This document shows, in pieces, positions 27,583-35,095 of a stretch of DNA of 64,000 nucleotides (its first letter is position 1; every line of letters starts with the position of its first letter). Source of the DNA: Acidimicrobiales bacterium. Its GTDB lineage: Bacteria > Actinomycetota > Acidimicrobiia > Acidimicrobiales > MedAcidi-G1. The stretch is from the NCBI GenBank assembly GCA_014237715.1, contig JAAZZG010000004.1, positions 62,001 to 126,000 on the forward strand. The letters run 5' to 3'. The position numbers were made by a program, and so were the translations under genes. The notes beneath the pieces were generated by a model. The model was not told the DNA's origin and did not search any database. It saw only the letters and a list, made by a program, of their open reading frames with translations.

Positions 27583-29801
27583 CCGTCACAGAGGATCGTC
27601 CGAACTACAAGTGGGTCGGCACCCGACCCATCCGACCCGACGGCTACGACAAGGTGGTCGGGAAGGCCCGCTTTGCGGCCGACCTGAACCTCCCGGGGCA
27701 GCTGCATGCGGCGATCCTCCGGTCGCCTCACGGCCATGCCCGCGTCCTGTCCATCGACACCACGGCGGCCGAGGCGATGCCCGGCGTGAAGGCCGTGGTG
27801 ACTAGTGCCGACTTCCCGGAACTGGACGCATCCAACCCCGAACGTGACGTGGCGGAGAACCTCATGGCCCGTGGCGTGGTGCTGTACGTCGGCCACGCGC
27901 TGGCCGCGGTGGCCGCGTCCACCAAAGCTGAAGCGGCGGCGGCCGTGGCGGCCATCGAGGTCGAATACGAGTTGCTGCCGGTGGTGCTGAGCCTCGACGA
28001 GTCCATGGCCGAGGGCGCGCCGTTGGTCAATGAGCACAACGTGACCATGTTCGTCGAGAGTGACGGACCGTCCAACCTTGCCACGGTCAACGCCCTCGAG
28101 CGTGGCGATGTCGACGCGGCCTTCGAGGCGGCCGACCTGGTCGTCGAGCGCGAGTTTGAGACCGCGTGGGTCCATCAGGGCTACATCGAGCCCCACGCTT
28201 GCGTGGTCGACGTCGGGCTGGACGGCAAGGCCGACATCTGGGCGTCGTCCCAGGGCCACTTCCGTGTCCGGTCCCAGACCGCCGCGGTCCTCGGTTGGGA
28301 CACGGCCCGCGTCAAGGTGACCCCGGCCGAGATCGGCGGTGGGTTCGGTGGCAAGACCACGATCTACCTCGAGCCGGTCGCCGTACGACTGTCCGAGAAG
28401 TCGGGCCGTCCGGTGAAGATCGTGATGAGCCGCGAGGAGGTCCTGAGGGCCACCGGTCCGGCACCGGCGTCCAAGGCCAGAGTCCGGATCGCTGCCACCA
28501 ACGACGGCGAGCTCACGGCCATCGAGGGTTGGTTGGGCTACGCCGTGGGGTGCACCAACGACATGGCCGGCTTTATCGGCGCCATGTCGGTGGCTTCCTA
28601 CAAGTTCCCCAATCTGAAGCTTGAGGCCACCGCTTCGCTCACCAACACGCCCAAGTCGGCTGCCTACCGGGCACCGTCGGCGCCCCAGGCGGCGTTCGCG
28701 ATCGAGTCGGTCATCGACGAGATCGCCCAGCAGCTCGACATGGACCCCATCGAACTGCGGCTCAAGAACGCCGTGGTCGAAGGCGACCCCACGGCCATGG
28801 GCATGCCCCATCCCCGGATCGGTTTCGTGGAGTGCCTCGAGGCCATCCGCGAAAGCGACCACTACCGGTCGCCGGTACCGGAGGGCGCTGCCCGGGGCAT
28901 CGGAACGGGCTTCTGGTTCAACATCGGTGAGCAGTCCAGCGCCACGGTCAACCTCAACGAGGACGGCACGGCCACGGTGATCACCGGAAGTCCCGACATC
29001 GGCGGGAGTCGGGCATCGATGGCGCTAATGGCCGCCGAGGAGTTGGGCATCGACGTACACCGCATCACCCCGGTGGTGGCCGACACCGAATCCGTCGGTT
29101 TCACCGATGTGACCGAGGGCAGTCGGGCTACCTTCGCCACCGGCATGGCCGTGGTCAACGCCTGCCGCGAGCTCATTGACGAGCTCAAGGCCCGGGCGGC
29201 GACCATCCTCGGCGTCGATGCTGACGCTGTCGACTGGCTCGACGGCGAGGCCGTTGCCGACGGCAAGGATCCACTGTCGCTGGCCGCCATCACCGCCAAG
29301 GCCAAGGGCACCGGTGGTCCCCTCACGGTGACGGCATCGCTCAACGCCGGTGGCGCCGGTCCGTCCTTCGCGGTGCACTGCTGTGACCTCGCGGTCGACG
29401 AGGAGACCGGACAGGTCACCATCCTCGGATACACCGCAGCCCAGGACGCGGGGACGGCGATCCACCCGAGCTACGTCGAGGGTCAGATGCAGGGTGGAAC
29501 GGTTCAGGGAATCGGCTGGGCGTTGAACGAGGAGTACATCTACGACGACGAGGGCTCCATGGAGAACGCCAGCTTCCTCGACTACCGGGTTCCGGTGGCG
29601 TCCGATCTGCCGATGATCGGGACGATCATCGTCGAGGTTCCGAACCCCGCCCATCCCTACGGGGTTCGTGGTGTGGGCGAGACGGGCATCGTCCCCCCGA
29701 TGGCCACCATCGCCAACGCCATCAGCCGTGCCACGTCGGTGCGGATGACCTCGCTGCCCATGTCACCGCCCAAGATCCTGGCGGCCCTCGACGACCGCTG
29801 A
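27579..29801 (+). CDS. Molybdenum hydroxylase large subunit (xanthine dehydrogenase / aldehyde oxidase / CoxL family)
   Basis: The 740-residue catalytic subunit binds molybdopterin cytosine dinucleotide or a related cofactor. It has GGGFGGK at 253-259, the active-site loop AYRAPSAPQ at 362-370 and the catalytic glutamate, Glu701, in GVGETGI. The loop is not the AYxCSFR of true aerobic CO dehydrogenase (form I), nor the AYRGAGR of form II. It should therefore hydroxylate an organic substrate (purine, N-heterocycle, aldehyde or acyl-CoA) of unknown identity. It is translationally coupled to the Fe-S subunit. A MoaD-like gene follows after 10 nt, so a dedicated cofactor step is bundled with it. 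No CoxD/CoxF-type maturation genes are nearby. Confidence 0.9.
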   Translation: MTVTEDRPNYKWVGTRPIRPDGYDKVVGKARFAADLNLPGQLHAAILRSPHGHARVLSIDTTAAEAMPGVKAVVTSADFPELDASNPERDVAENLMARGVVLYVGHALAAVAASTKAEAAAAVAAIEVEYELLPVVLSLDESMAEGAPLVNEHNVTMFVESDGPSNLATVNALERGDVDAAFEAADLVVEREFETAWVHQGYIEPHACVVDVGLDGKADIWASSQGHFRVRSQTAAVLGWDTARVKVTPAEIGGGFGGKTTIYLEPVAVRLSEKSGRPVKIVMSREEVLRATGPAPASKARVRIAATNDGELTAIEGWLGYAVGCTNDMAGFIGAMSVASYKFPNLKLEATASLTNTPKSAAYRAPSAPQAAFAIESVIDEIAQQLDMDPIELRLKNAVVEGDPTAMGMPHPRIGFVECLEAIRESDHYRSPVPEGAARGIGTGFWFNIGEQSSATVNLNEDGTATVITGSPDIGGSRASMALMAAEELGIDVHRITPVVADTESVGFTDVTEGSRATFATGMAVVNACRELIDELKARAATILGVDADAVDWLDGEAVADGKDPLSLAAITAKAKGTGGPLTVTASLNAGGAGPSFAVHCCDLAVDEETGQVTILGYTAAQDAGTAIHPSYVEGQMQGGTVQGIGWALNEEYIYDDEGSMENASFLDYRVPVASDLPMIGTIIVEVPNPAHPYGVRGVGETGIVPPMATIANAISRATSVRMTSLPMSPPKILAALDDR

Positions 29802-29811
29802 GGCTGCCGGG

Positions 29812-30057
29812 ATGCCCCGCGCCCATCTGATGTCGGATCATCGTCGCTTCACCGACGGTGAGGCCGTGATCGAGGTTGAAGGGGCCACGGTCGGTGCGGT
29901 GATCGCCGAACTCGAGCGTCGCTACCCGGGTCTCGGCGACATGCTCACCAACGCCTCCTCGGCCGGGGTGAACGGGGTGATCCACGCCGAGCCGGAGTAC
30001 CTCGCCATTTCCCCGGACACCGACGTCTACTTCGTGGCGCCCCTCACTGGCGGTTGA
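29812..30057 (+). CDS. MoaD/ThiS-family sulfur-carrier protein
   Basis: An 81-residue beta-grasp protein ending in Gly-Gly (APLTGG), the tail that is adenylated and thiocarboxylated to deliver sulfur. The core VIEVEGATVGAVIAELERRYPG and DTDVYFVAPLTGG matches MoaD, the small subunit of molybdopterin synthase. It lies 10 nt after the Mo-enzyme large subunit, so it probably serves cofactor synthesis, though a related sulfur-carrier role is possible. Its 3' end overlaps the convergent MFS gene by 14 nt. Confidence 0.8.
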   Translation: MPRAHLMSDHRRFTDGEAVIEVEGATVGAVIAELERRYPGLGDMLTNASSAGVNGVIHAEPEYLAISPDTDVYFVAPLTGG

Positions 30058-31693
30058 TCTCCTCCGGTGGCGCATCACCCGGGTTGAGGGTCTCGAGTTC
30101 GACTCGGGCCGTCTCCGGGAACCAGCCCAACACCAGTGCTGCAGCGAGGACGGGACCGACGGCCACCACGAGGAACGCCGGCCCGTAGGACCCGAACCGG
30201 TCGCTGAGCATGCCGACGATGATCAGGCCGGTGGCGCTGCCGGCCACCCCGAGGGTCACGATCAGACCGTTGGCCCGGGCCCGATTGCGGGTCGAGAACA
30301 GCTCTGGTCCGTAGACGCCCAGGGCGACGGTCAGCGATCCGATCACCGTTCCTGCCACGCTGCTGGCCCACAGGGCGGCGCCGGTCGAGTGGTAGGCCAG
30401 CACCATGAAGGCTGTGCCGCCGAGGAGGCCGATGGCCCCCACTGGCCGTCGACCACGGGTGTCGGCCAGTCGACCGGCCACGAAGATTCCGATGCCGGCC
30501 GGCGTGCTCGTGAGCAGCGTGAAGATGGTGATACCGACCGCCGAGTATCCCCGGTGGTCCTTGAGGAAGTCGTTCTGGAACTGGCTGGCTGGAGCGGCGA
30601 ACACCAATAGCAGGAACGACGCCACGGCCAGCAGCGCCAGGCGTCGCCCTTCGATCCGTCGTCGGCCCCCATTCGATGAACCAGGTGCCCGGCGGTCAGA
30701 TTCCTGGCCACCGTGGGACCGGCGGTCGAGGGAGTTGGCGGTGAACCGGAGCGACTCGGGCAGGCGGCGCCCGACGACCATCAGCGCCGGGATGGCCAGC
30801 AGCGGGACGAGGTACACGGCCCGCCACGCCCTCGGGTCGAGGTCGGCTACCGGCAGGACCCAGACGGCCATGCCGGCGCCCAGCGCGGCACAGAGGGTCA
30901 GCACGCTGACTCCGTAGGCCCGGGCTCCTCGGGGAAGTTCCTCGGCGGCGAACACCCCGATGAGGATGCCCATGCCCATGGTGAGCCCCCGGGCCACCAG
31001 CTGGCTACCACCCAAGAACCAGAGGTCAGTCGAGGCCGCACCCAGTCCGGTGGCCAGGACCGCGGCTATTGCAGTGACCACCAGAACGGACCGGCGACCT
31101 TTCCGGTCGGCGAGAAACACGACGGCGAGGGCCACCACGATCCCCAGACGGACCACGGCCAGCGTGATCCCCTGGGCGGTGTCACTCCGTCCGAACTCGT
31201 CACTGGCGAAGGTGATGGTCTGGGTGATGACTGTGCCCAGGTAGCCGTCGACCACCTGAATGCACGCCAGCAGCGAGAGCACCGCGGCGGCCCGGGCATC
31301 GAGACGGTCTGGCGGCGCCCACCAGGGGGTCTGGCGGCGGCCCACGGCGCGCCGGAGGGGCCAGGCGAACAGCGGCCGCCAGGGTCCGACGGCCGCTCGG
31401 TGCTCGATGGTCTCGACGACCCGGTGCTGGCCATCGGCCACCCGGTCGATCACGAGTCGACGGTCCCAGTGTGTGAAGGGCCCGTGATCGATGACGAAGT
31501 GGTCGGTGCCGGTGACGCGTTCGCAGACCAGGTCGTCGCGGATGGTGCGGAGTTGGGCGAGGCCCTCGTCGTCCACCTCATGGACCACCACCGTTCTGGC
31601 GATCCGGCCGGCTGGCCCATAAGCCTGGGGCGTGCTGGTGCTGATGGCTGCCCTCCGGTCGCCCGAAGCATCCACCCTACCGATGGGGGCCAT
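30044..31693 (-). CDS. MFS transporter with an extra N-terminal soluble domain
   Basis: A 549-residue protein. Residues about 115-535 form a 12-helix sugar/metabolite-type MFS transporter: the cytosolic loop FLADRKGRRSVLV between helices 2 and 3, its second-half counterpart VAGRLADTRGRRPVGA, and PETARVELETLNPGD at the end. Residues about 30-112 are soluble and contain VVVHEVDDEGLAQLRTIRDD and FTHWDRRLVIDRV, then HRVVETIEHRAAVGPWRPLF; the strand pattern resembles a truncated SRPBCC (START-like) lipid- or ligand-binding fold. Such a fusion might sense or hand over the transported ligand; this is a guess. The ATG at 31693 overlaps the murA -10 box, so the two divergent promoters are intertwined. 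Downstream it converges with the MoaD gene. Confidence 0.8.
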   Translation of the reverse strand: MAPIGRVDASGDRRAAISTSTPQAYGPAGRIARTVVVHEVDDEGLAQLRTIRDDLVCERVTGTDHFVIDHGPFTHWDRRLVIDRVADGQHRVVETIEHRAAVGPWRPLFAWPLRRAVGRRQTPWWAPPDRLDARAAAVLSLLACIQVVDGYLGTVITQTITFASDEFGRSDTAQGITLAVVRLGIVVALAVVFLADRKGRRSVLVVTAIAAVLATGLGAASTDLWFLGGSQLVARGLTMGMGILIGVFAAEELPRGARAYGVSVLTLCAALGAGMAVWVLPVADLDPRAWRAVYLVPLLAIPALMVVGRRLPESLRFTANSLDRRSHGGQESDRRAPGSSNGGRRRIEGRRLALLAVASFLLLVFAAPASQFQNDFLKDHRGYSAVGITIFTLLTSTPAGIGIFVAGRLADTRGRRPVGAIGLLGGTAFMVLAYHSTGAALWASSVAGTVIGSLTVALGVYGPELFSTRNRARANGLIVTLGVAGSATGLIIVGMLSDRFGSYGPAFLVVAVGPVLAAALVLGWFPETARVELETLNPGDAPPEEINRQ

Positions 31694-31696
31694 ACT
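31691..31696 (+). promoter_or_regulatory. -10 box of murA (leaderless type)
   Basis: CATACT, 6 nt before the GTG at 31703. Its first three bases are the complement of the divergent MFS gene's ATG. Confidence 0.4.
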
Positions 31697-31702
31697 GAGG
31701 GA

Positions 31703-33010
31703 GTGGGAAGCGACGGTGACGCCACTGCGGACGTGATCCGAGTCCGCCGATCAGGCTCGCTGCAGGGATCGGTCCGGGTGGCCGGCGCCAAGAACTCGGC
31801 GTTGAAGCTGATGGCGGCCGTCGTGCTGGCCCCGGGTCGCCACACCCTGCGAAACGTCCCCCGGATCGCCGACGTGACCCTCATGGCCGAACTCCTGGAA
31901 CGTATGGGCGCCCGTGTCACCCGAGGGACCGACGAGCCCGACGTGGTGACCATCGAAGTGCCCGACGAGATGGTGCCTGAGGCGCCGTACGACCTGGTGG
32001 AAAAGATGCGGGCGTCGATCGTGGTGCTGGGCCCGCTGCTGGCCCGCTTTGGTGAGGCTCGCGTATCGGTGCCCGGTGGCGACGATTTCGGTCATCGTCC
32101 CATCGACATGCACCTCCGAGCGCTGGAGGAACTGGGCGCCACGTTCACCACCAGCCACGGGGTGATCGAGGGTCGGGCCGAGCGACTCCTGGGGACACGG
32201 ATCCTGCTGGAGTACCCGAGCGTCGGGGCGACCGAGAACCTCCTCATGGCTGCGGTGACGGCCAAGGGCACGACGGTCATCGACAACGCAGCCCGGGAGC
32301 CTGAGATCGAGGACCTGGCAGCCTTTCTAGTGGGAATGGGCGCAGACGTGTCCGGTGCCGGCGGATCGACCATCACCATCGAGGGCGTGGAGCGCCTCCA
32401 CCCGGTGGAGCACACCGTGGTTCCCGACCGGATCGAAGCGGCTACCTACCTGGCTGCCGTGGGGCTGGCAGGAGGGTCGATTGCCATTGAGGGAGCACGG
32501 GCCGACCATATGGAGATGCTGCTCGACAAACTGGGCGCCATGGGCCTGCGGGTCGACGACGGAGGCGACCGCCTGTGGGTCACCGCCCCCGAACGTCCCG
32601 GCCGGTTGACCTCGGTGGACGTGGCGACGCTGCCCTACCCGGGCGTGGCGACCGACTACAAGCCACTGCTGGTGGCGTTGCTCTCGGTAGCCGACGGGGT
32701 GGGCATCCTCACCGAGAACGTGTTCGCCGGTCGGTTTCGATACATCCCCGAACTGGTGCGGATGGGTGCCGATATCCGAGTGGAAGGCCACCACGCGGTG
32801 GTGCGGGGCGTCGAGACGTTGTCCGGCGCACCGGTGCGGGCACCCGACATCCGGGCCGGAGCGGCGCTCGTGGTGGCCGGCCTGGCCGCCGAGGGCGAGA
32901 CACTGGTGGCCGACGCACATCATGTGGCCCGCGGCTATCAGGACCTGGTGGGCAATTTGGCCCGACTGGGGGCCGACGTGGCCCTCGTGCCGGGGGTTGG
33001 CGGAGGCTGA
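31703..33010 (+). CDS. murA: UDP-N-acetylglucosamine 1-carboxyvinyltransferase
   Basis: The first committed enzyme of peptidoglycan synthesis; it adds enolpyruvate from PEP to UDP-GlcNAc. About 435 residues. The substrate loop VAGAKNSALKLMAAVVLAPG contains the KN pair, and SVPGGDDFGHRPIDMH and YKPLLVALLSVADGVGILTENVF are conserved family segments. In most bacteria the PEP-binding catalytic residue is Cys in a short loop; here the equivalent SVPGGDDFGHRPID carries Asp, as in mycobacterial and other fosfomycin-resistant MurA, so intrinsic fosfomycin resistance is expected. A long in-frame reading extends upstream through the MFS gene and is a shadow; GTG 31703 has the leaderless box. Confidence 0.92.
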   Translation: MGSDGDATADVIRVRRSGSLQGSVRVAGAKNSALKLMAAVVLAPGRHTLRNVPRIADVTLMAELLERMGARVTRGTDEPDVVTIEVPDEMVPEAPYDLVEKMRASIVVLGPLLARFGEARVSVPGGDDFGHRPIDMHLRALEELGATFTTSHGVIEGRAERLLGTRILLEYPSVGATENLLMAAVTAKGTTVIDNAAREPEIEDLAAFLVGMGADVSGAGGSTITIEGVERLHPVEHTVVPDRIEAATYLAAVGLAGGSIAIEGARADHMEMLLDKLGAMGLRVDDGGDRLWVTAPERPGRLTSVDVATLPYPGVATDYKPLLVALLSVADGVGILTENVFAGRFRYIPELVRMGADIRVEGHHAVVRGVETLSGAPVRAPDIRAGAALVVAGLAAEGETLVADAHHVARGYQDLVGNLARLGADVALVPGVGGG

Positions 33011-33029
33011 GCGGCCGGATCAGTCGCGG

Positions 33030-33182
33030 TCAGTCAGCGTCGGGTTCAGTGGGCCCACCCATGCGACGGGCCCGACGGTCGGCCAGCCAGAGGATGCCGG
33101 CGACCAGCGCCAGCGGTCCGGCGACCAGCGCGATCTCGTCCCAGCCTCCCTGATGGGCGGTCAGCAATGGCAGCGGAGGCAT
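33030..33182 (-). CDS. Small single-helix membrane protein (50 residues)
   Basis: A short ORF, absent from ordinary length cut-offs. It encodes a Pro/Leu-rich N-terminus, HQGGWDEIA, one hydrophobic helix at about 16-34 (IALVAGPLALVAGILWLAD), a positively charged RRARR cytosolic anchor and an acidic end PTEPDAD. The membrane helix followed by basic residues predicts N-out topology. A TAGGAT box lies exactly 6 nt before the ATG, the same leaderless signature as ligA, which supports real expression. It fills the gap between murA and the NifU-type gene on the opposite strand. Function is unknown; similar tiny GGWDE-type membrane proteins seem familiar from this bacterial group, from memory only. 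Confidence 0.65.
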   Translation of the reverse strand: MPPLPLLTAHQGGWDEIALVAGPLALVAGILWLADRRARRMGGPTEPDAD

Positions 33183-33188
33183 CGGTCG

Positions 33189-33194
33189 ATCCTA
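33189..33194 (-). promoter_or_regulatory. -10 box of the 50-residue membrane protein gene (leaderless type)
   Basis: TAGGAT on the minus strand, 6 nt before the ATG at 33182. Confidence 0.5.
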
Positions 33195-33241
33195 CGGGGA
33201 CATCTTCGGGCACCCGGGGTGGCACCGAGGGCCGGTCCTGC

Positions 33242-33247
33242 GAGACT
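33242..33247 (+). promoter_or_regulatory. -10-like box before the NifU-type gene
   Basis: GAGACT, 6 nt before the ATG at 33254; keeps the A and final T of TAnnnT. The same hexamer and spacing occur before the NadD-like gene. Confidence 0.35.
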
Positions 33248-33253
33248 GGAGCC

Positions 33254-33586
33254 ATGTCGATCGACGTGGCCCCCGATACGGGCATCGACGGGCTGCGGGC
33301 CCGGGTGGAGAAGGTCATCGAGGTGATCCGTCCGGCCATCCAGGCCGACGAGGGAGACATCGTGCTCCACGAGGTCGACGAGGCCACCGGCGAGGTTTCC
33401 GTCGAGCTGGTGGGGGCGTGCGTGACCTGCCCGGCGTCGGATCAGACGCTCAAGGCGGGCATCGAACGGATTCTGAAGGACCGGGTGGACGGCGTGACGT
33501 CGGTGCAGAACGTGGGTGCCACCCTGGCTGGCGATGGTCCCATCGGCGCCCCGGATCCTGACGAGGGCACGCCGGTCAGTTTGTAG
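33254..33586 (+). CDS. NifU C-terminal-domain iron-sulfur carrier protein
   Basis: A 110-residue protein built almost entirely of the NifU-like domain: helix GLRARVEKVIEVIRPAIQAD, DEGDIVLHEVD, and the cluster-binding CxxC in ELVGACVTCPASDQTLKAG. It can assemble or deliver [4Fe-4S] clusters to targets such as the dehydratase IlvD or the Mo-hydroxylase Fe-S subunit. The acidic tail PDPDEGTP is unstructured. The downstream enoyl-CoA hydratase gene begins at its stop codon. Confidence 0.85.
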   Translation: MSIDVAPDTGIDGLRARVEKVIEVIRPAIQADEGDIVLHEVDEATGEVSVELVGACVTCPASDQTLKAGIERILKDRVDGVTSVQNVGATLAGDGPIGAPDPDEGTPVSL

Positions 33587-34380
33587 TGGCGACGAACGAA
33601 TCCCGGACCGGGGTACTGCTCCGCGTTGAACACCGCGACGACGGTGTGGTGGTGGCCACCCTCGACCGTCCCAAGGTCAACGCGCTCGATACCGCGCTGC
33701 TGCGTGAGCTCGAGGCGTTCGCTCGCACGTGCATCGACGATCCACCGGGCGCCGTGGTCATCACCGGTGCCGGTCGGATGTTCGCAGCCGGTGCGGAGCT
33801 GGCTGTCTTTGCCGATCCCGCCCTGCGGCCCGGTCAGGCCGACGCCTTCCGTGACGCCTTCGGTGCGGTGGAACGCATTCCGTGTCCGACCATCGCCGCG
33901 GTCAACGGCTTGGCCCTCGGTGGTGGAGCGGAGCTGGCCTGGTGCTGTGATCTTCGAATCCTCGGTGAGGGTTCGGCTTTCGGACAGCCTGAGGTTCTGC
34001 TGGGGATCATCCCCGGCGGAGGTGCCACCCAGCGCCTGACTCGCCTCGTGGGGCGGGCAACAGCCAAGCGCCTCATCTGGGGCGGTGCCGCGGTGAAGGC
34101 CGCCGAGGCGCTCGCTCTCGGTCTGGCCGACGAGGTGGTGGGCGACGATGAGATCCTTGATCGGGCATGTGCCCTGGCCGCCGGTTATGCGGCGGGACCC
34201 CGGGTGGCTATCCGGGCCGCCAAGCGAGCCATCGATGGGGGCGTGGACATGACGCTGGCCGACGGGGTCGACCTCGAGCTGGAACTGTTCCTGGAGGTCT
34301 TCGAGACCAATGATGCGCGGGTGGGCGTCGAGTCGTTCTTCGAGCACGGACCTGGGAAGGCGCACTTCACGGGTTCCTGA
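33586..34380 (+). CDS. Enoyl-CoA hydratase / isomerase (crotonase) family protein
   Basis: A 264-residue crotonase-fold enzyme. The oxyanion-hole residues are in MFAAGAELAVFAD and in NGLALGGGAELAWCCDLRI, and a Glu in FGQPEVLLGIIPGGGATQRL fits the catalytic position. The fold handles CoA thioesters, adding water to or isomerising the enoyl group. The GTG start shares its G with the preceding stop (TAGTG). The next gene, 74 bp on, is a DMSP-lyase-family cupin. In DMSP degraders a crotonase-type hydratase (AcuH) turns acryloyl-CoA into 3-hydroxypropionyl-CoA, so a link is conceivable but not shown. Confidence 0.85.
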   Translation: MATNESRTGVLLRVEHRDDGVVVATLDRPKVNALDTALLRELEAFARTCIDDPPGAVVITGAGRMFAAGAELAVFADPALRPGQADAFRDAFGAVERIPCPTIAAVNGLALGGGAELAWCCDLRILGEGSAFGQPEVLLGIIPGGGATQRLTRLVGRATAKRLIWGGAAVKAAEALALGLADEVVGDDEILDRACALAAGYAAGPRVAIRAAKRAIDGGVDMTLADGVDLELELFLEVFETNDARVGVESFFEHGPGKAHFTGS

Positions 34381-34440
34381 GGCTTCGCCGGTTCCTGAGA
34401 TCGACGTGTTGGGTGTCCGTCGCCGGAGGCCTGCCGGGTG

Positions 34441-34446
34441 TACGTT
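34441..34446 (+). promoter_or_regulatory. -10 box of the cupin gene (leaderless type)
   Basis: TACGTT, 8 nt before the ATG at 34455; indicates transcription separate from the crotonase gene. Confidence 0.45.
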
Positions 34447-34454
34447 GCCGCGCC

Positions 34455-35090
34455 ATGGCCGCCCCGTTCATCGAAGCGTTGTCCGTGTTCGCCGCCTCCG
34501 AGGGCGCCCGTGATCCGGACCTGACCCGACCTATGGCGCTCCTGACTGATGCGCTTCTTCGGGTGATGCCGACGGCAGGGCGGGGACCCCAGCCAAGCCA
34601 GGAGGTCGTCGACCGACACCTGGATGGCGCTCTGGCCGCGGCAGTCGGAACGGCGGGGGAACTCATCGGCTCCGTCGTACACGAGGTGGGTTGGGCCAAG
34701 CCGTACCCCGAGTACGCCGGTGAGCCCGACATGGATGCCATGCGGGCCAACTATTCGTACGCCCCGATCATCGGGAGCGCCACGGACGCCATCTCCGGCG
34801 GGGCGGTTGCTGCGCCGTACCTGAGCGATGAGGTGTTTGTCGGGCTGGTGTTGCAGGGTCCGGATTGCGACTATCCGTCGCACGTCCACAAGTCCGAGGA
34901 AATCTTCTGGGTGGCCGCGGGCACGTCGGACTGGCAGAAGGGCGACGTCTGGCGAGTCGAGGAGCCTGGTGGGGTGATCCACCACGAATCGGGGGTTCGG
35001 CACGCCACGGTGACCCGGGACAGGCCGTTGCTTATGTTGTTCGCGTGGGTGACTGACCCGGGTTGCATTCCGGTCATTGTCCGGCGCTGA
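34455..35090 (+). CDS. DMSP-lyase-family cupin protein, with Phe in place of the metal-binding Tyr
   Basis: A 211-residue protein with a helical N-terminal half and a C-terminal cupin barrel. The metal site reads H143-x-H145-x3-E149-x-F151 with His183 34 residues after the Glu. This reproduces the spacing of the DddK/DddQ/DddW dimethylsulfoniopropionate lyases (as I recall for DddK, H-x-H-x3-E-x-Y and a distal His at +34). Flanking features also match: VGLVLQGP, DYPSH, AAGTSDW, IHHESGVRHA and a C-terminal Leu-rich strand ending in W. The normal Tyr at the E-x-Y position is Phe151 here; Tyr140 sits where the other catalytic Tyr is expected. A lyase making DMS plus acrylate is possible, but a changed substrate or reaction is just as likely. 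Confidence 0.6.
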   Translation: MAAPFIEALSVFAASEGARDPDLTRPMALLTDALLRVMPTAGRGPQPSQEVVDRHLDGALAAAVGTAGELIGSVVHEVGWAKPYPEYAGEPDMDAMRANYSYAPIIGSATDAISGGAVAAPYLSDEVFVGLVLQGPDCDYPSHVHKSEEIFWVAAGTSDWQKGDVWRVEEPGGVIHHESGVRHATVTRDRPLLMLFAWVTDPGCIPVIVRR

Positions 35091-35095
35091 ACCTG

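Noticed and set aside
27519-28862. 447-codon frame antisense to the Mo-hydroxylase large subunit
   Set aside because: Shadow of a conserved gene; no motif or start signal.
27579-29801. Aerobic CO dehydrogenase (CoxL)
   Set aside because: The active-site loop is AYRAPSAPQ, not AYxCSFR, so CO oxidation should not be claimed despite the CoxMSL gene order.
30713-31702. In-frame 5' extension of murA by 330 codons
   Set aside because: It lies opposite the MFS transporter and reads as low-complexity Gly/Pro/Asp text; murA homologues begin near 31703.
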